54,931 bases of DNA from an uncultured bacterium. GTDB taxonomy: Bacteria > Bacteroidota > Ignavibacteria > Kapaibacteriales > UBA4661. The DNA lies in the NCBI GenBank assembly GCA_937899715.1, contig CALCNX010000005.1, positions 1 to 54,931 on the forward strand, written 5' to 3'. The position numbers and the translations under genes were made by a program. The notes below the pieces were generated by a model. That model had not been told where the DNA came from and did no database searches. It worked only from the letters and a program-made list of their open reading frames with translations. Each line of letters opens with the position of its first letter. The stretch's first letter is position 1. Of the stretch, positions 53,231 through 54,931 are shown in pieces.

Positions 53231-53848
53231 ATGCAGTCCACTAAAGCAATGATTCCAGAGGAAATACAAACCCACACTCTTTCATCACCTGAGCAATGGG
53301 TGGAATTATACGGAAACTATCTCTACAAATTTGCTCTAATGCGGCTTCGCAACGACGCGCTTGCCGAAGATGCTGTGCAAGAAACGTTCTTGGCGGCATT
53401 GAAAGCGCAGCATTCATTCTCGGGACGAAGTTCAGAAAAAACGTGGCTTGTGGGCATATTGAAGCATAAAATCATTGATACTTTTCGCAAGCGCGCCCGC
53501 GAAATACCGGAAAGCGATGTTCAGTTGCCCTTTGAACGAGAACAATTATTTCTTGATAACGACGACGAATGGGCTGGGCATTGGAAACCGGAATATAAAC
53601 CCGCCGAGTGGGGCAACACGCCTCACGCCTCAGCGGAGCGCAATGACTTTCAACGGGTTTTCCGTTCGTGCTTCGATAAACTGCCGGAGCGCGTTGCGCT
53701 TGCATTTGCCATGAAAGAAATCGAAGATGCCGAATCGTCTGAAATCTGTAACTCGCTTGGTATTACCGAAGCAAATTTGTGGGTGATGCTCCACCGTGCG
53801 CGGATGCACCTCAGGCGGTGCTTGGAAGTACGATGGTTTGCGAAGTAA
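53231..53848 (+). CDS. ECF-type RNA polymerase sigma factor
   Basis: The 205-residue protein has sigma-2 at about 20-90 (ALMRLRNDALAEDAVQETFL and WLVGILKHKIIDTFRKRARE) and sigma-4 at about 140-200 (LPERVALAFAMKEIEDAESS, then the helix-turn-helix EICNSLGITEANLWVMLHRA). The end, MLHRARMHLRRCLEVRWF, resembles an ECF family usually paired with a small zinc-finger anti-sigma. No such gene follows; the next gene begins 43 bases downstream and is an AraC-type regulator. This sigma may therefore be controlled in another way. Confidence 0.95.
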   Translation: MQSTKAMIPEEIQTHTLSSPEQWVELYGNYLYKFALMRLRNDALAEDAVQETFLAALKAQHSFSGRSSEKTWLVGILKHKIIDTFRKRAREIPESDVQLPFEREQLFLDNDDEWAGHWKPEYKPAEWGNTPHASAERNDFQRVFRSCFDKLPERVALAFAMKEIEDAESSEICNSLGITEANLWVMLHRARMHLRRCLEVRWFAK

Positions 53849-53891
53849 GGTGAGTAGTCGCCACAACTGTTTCAATTTCTCTACTTCGACT

Positions 53892-54779
53892 ATGATTCTG
53901 CGATTTGAGGACACTGCGACACAAGGAATATTAGAGCTATGTATCCATGAGCCTTCTTTGTCGCGTCATGCCTACAAGCGCGATGAATCTACGTCACAGT
54001 ATGTCATCATGTGGAATCAAGGAAAGGCACAAAGACTTGTTGTTGACGGCGTTGAATATGTATTTTGCGAACAGATGTTAGTTGCACTTGGCATTTTTCA
54101 GGCATATTCATTAGAACACTCGGAAGATGTTATCTTATGGCGCTATAATCGGAATTTTTATTGCATAGCCGACCACGACCACGAAGTCTCCTGTATTGGC
54201 TTGCTGTTTTATGGAGCATCCGATATTATGTTTCTACAAACTACCGTAGAAGAAAAACGTAAGTTTCACCTGCTCTACCAAGTATTTCTGGATGAATTTA
54301 GAACGCATGATACGATTCAAGGCGAGATGCTAAGGGTGCTGCTCAAGCGACTTATCATCTTGCTGACACGCCTTGCAAAAGAGCAATACATCATTGACCA
54401 ATCTATTACCGGAGGCGATTTAGATTTGGTTCGACGGTTTAATGTACTGGTCGAACAGAATTTCAGAAAGTATCACCGTGTTGCTTCATATGCGGGAATG
54501 CTGAATAAATCTCCCAAAACAATTTCCAATTTTTTTAAGCTGTATAATTCCAAGACTCCGCTTGAAGTTATTCACGACCGCATTAACCTCGAAGCTAGGC
54601 GTTTACTTCTTTACACCGAAAAAACCATAAAAGAAATAGCCTACGAACTAGGATTCGAGGAGCATACGCATTTTAGCAATTTCTTCCGCAAGCGCAACAA
54701 TATTTCCCCTTCTGACTTCCGTGCCTCCAAAAAACAGCTCCACAAGGAAAATATGACAGTAGTCGGGAATTCTTTGTAA
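53892..54779 (+). CDS. AraC-family transcriptional regulator
   Basis: I start at ATG 53892 (295 residues); the frame extends to a GTG at 53796 inside the sigma-factor gene, and those residues look non-coding. The N-terminal half resembles a cupin-like ligand domain. The last 100 residues are an AraC/XylS DNA-binding domain with two helix-turn-helices: VASYAGMLNKSPKTISNFFK, then EARRLLLYTEKTIKEIAYEL, FEEHTHFSNFFRKRN and SPSDFR. It is probably cotranscribed with the sigma-factor gene. The effector and targets are unknown. A weak AT-rich hairpin (about 54791-54812) follows the stop. Confidence 0.93.
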   Translation: MILRFEDTATQGILELCIHEPSLSRHAYKRDESTSQYVIMWNQGKAQRLVVDGVEYVFCEQMLVALGIFQAYSLEHSEDVILWRYNRNFYCIADHDHEVSCIGLLFYGASDIMFLQTTVEEKRKFHLLYQVFLDEFRTHDTIQGEMLRVLLKRLIILLTRLAKEQYIIDQSITGGDLDLVRRFNVLVEQNFRKYHRVASYAGMLNKSPKTISNFFKLYNSKTPLEVIHDRINLEARRLLLYTEKTIKEIAYELGFEEHTHFSNFFRKRNNISPSDFRASKKQLHKENMTVVGNSL

Positions 54780-54899
54780 GCATTCCCTGTAAACAAAAAT
54801 GTAGATTTGTTTTGAAAGCTACTCAGATGCTTGTTCAATCTCTTTGGAGCACAAGCCTGTATCAAAGTCATCATAATCAGGACTTTCGCAAAAGACTTG

Positions 54900-54931
54900 G
54901 GAGTGCGGAATTTATTCCGCTTACGATACGA
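54900..54931. repeat. REPIN-like repeat unit, cut by the window end
   Basis: GGAGTGC followed by the palindrome GCGGAATTTATTCCGC (54905-54920) matches the units at 25.7 and 53.1 kb. The partner unit, if there is one, would lie beyond the window. Confidence 0.65.

Noticed and set aside
53796..53891. Overlap of the AraC gene with the sigma-factor gene
   Set aside because: The upstream start is GTG inside the sigma gene and the added residues look non-coding; ATG 53892 fits the family.
54791..54812. AT-rich hairpin AAACAAA/TTTGTTT as a terminator of the AraC gene
   Set aside because: Only seven A-T rich pairs and no clean T-run, so it is too weak to list as a terminator.
20..54900. CRISPR arrays, tRNA and rRNA genes, prophage or IS transposases
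   Set aside because: No regular spaced repeats, cloverleaf sequences or transposase/integrase motifs were found; the repeats seen are short palindromes.

Overview
The window comes from a member of the Bacteroidota in the broad sense. Six secreted proteins carry a type IX secretion (T9SS) C-terminal sorting domain. There are three TonB-dependent receptors (two with a carboxypeptidase-regulatory-like extension), a DUF4249 lipoprotein and several promoters of the Bacteroidota TAnnTTTG type. GroEL ends in PGMDY. The abundance of Ycf48-like, HYDIN-like and IPT/TIG secreted proteins would fit an Ignavibacteria/Kapaibacteria-type lineage, but the sequence alone does not settle this. No rRNA, tRNA, CRISPR array, phage or insertion-sequence transposase was seen.

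Layout. 1-572: the 5' part of a sensor histidine kinase running off the left edge. 1229-5108: a two-gene membrane module, a four-TM protein followed by a one-TM, coiled-coil, Ig-like periplasmic protein. Its topology resembles the ion-driven stator/motor pairs MotA-MotB and PorL/GldL-PorM/GldM. 5213-11893 (minus): three T9SS substrates, namely an M1 aminopeptidase, a beta-helix/IPT protein broken by a frameshift, and a subtilisin-like protease. 12077-16282: a TonB receptor with a downstream lipoprotein, divergent from a DUF4249 lipoprotein. 16369-22673 (minus): a very large Ycf48-repeat T9SS protein translationally coupled to an OmpA-like protein. 22896-25550: a TPP riboswitch controlling a TonB receptor, predicted to import thiamine compounds. 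25895-28799: an outer-membrane barrel protein, an ECF sigma factor and an unusual anti-sigma-like protein with a beta-barrel-like C-terminus. 29059-32805: a siderophore-type TonB receptor and a PepSY-TM protein (iron uptake). 32815-42880 (minus): a seven-gene efflux cluster with a membrane-fusion protein, two unknown membrane proteins, a flavodoxin-fold oxidoreductase, an RND pump fused to its own TolC-type outer-membrane factor, and a LytS/LytTR two-component system. 43109-43729: an AlkA-type DNA glycosylase. 43945-47666 (minus): two more T9SS substrates. 47823-50611 (minus): an IorAB-type molybdenum hydroxylase. 50795-52928: groES-groEL with a CIRCE operator. 53231-54779: a second ECF sigma factor and an AraC-family regulator.

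Themes. Much of the window serves the cell envelope: surface and secreted hydrolases sent out by T9SS, TonB-dependent uptake of iron and thiamine, and drug/toxin efflux. The most promising leads are the motor-like pair at 1229-5108, the single-chain RND-TolC pump with an internal signal peptide, the anti-sigma/beta-barrel chimera, and a family of palindromic REPIN-like repeats at 25.7, 53.1 and 54.9 kb.

Several genes are annotated from an internal ATG because the longest open frame begins at an unlikely TTG, GTG or upstream codon. The entries say where this was done.
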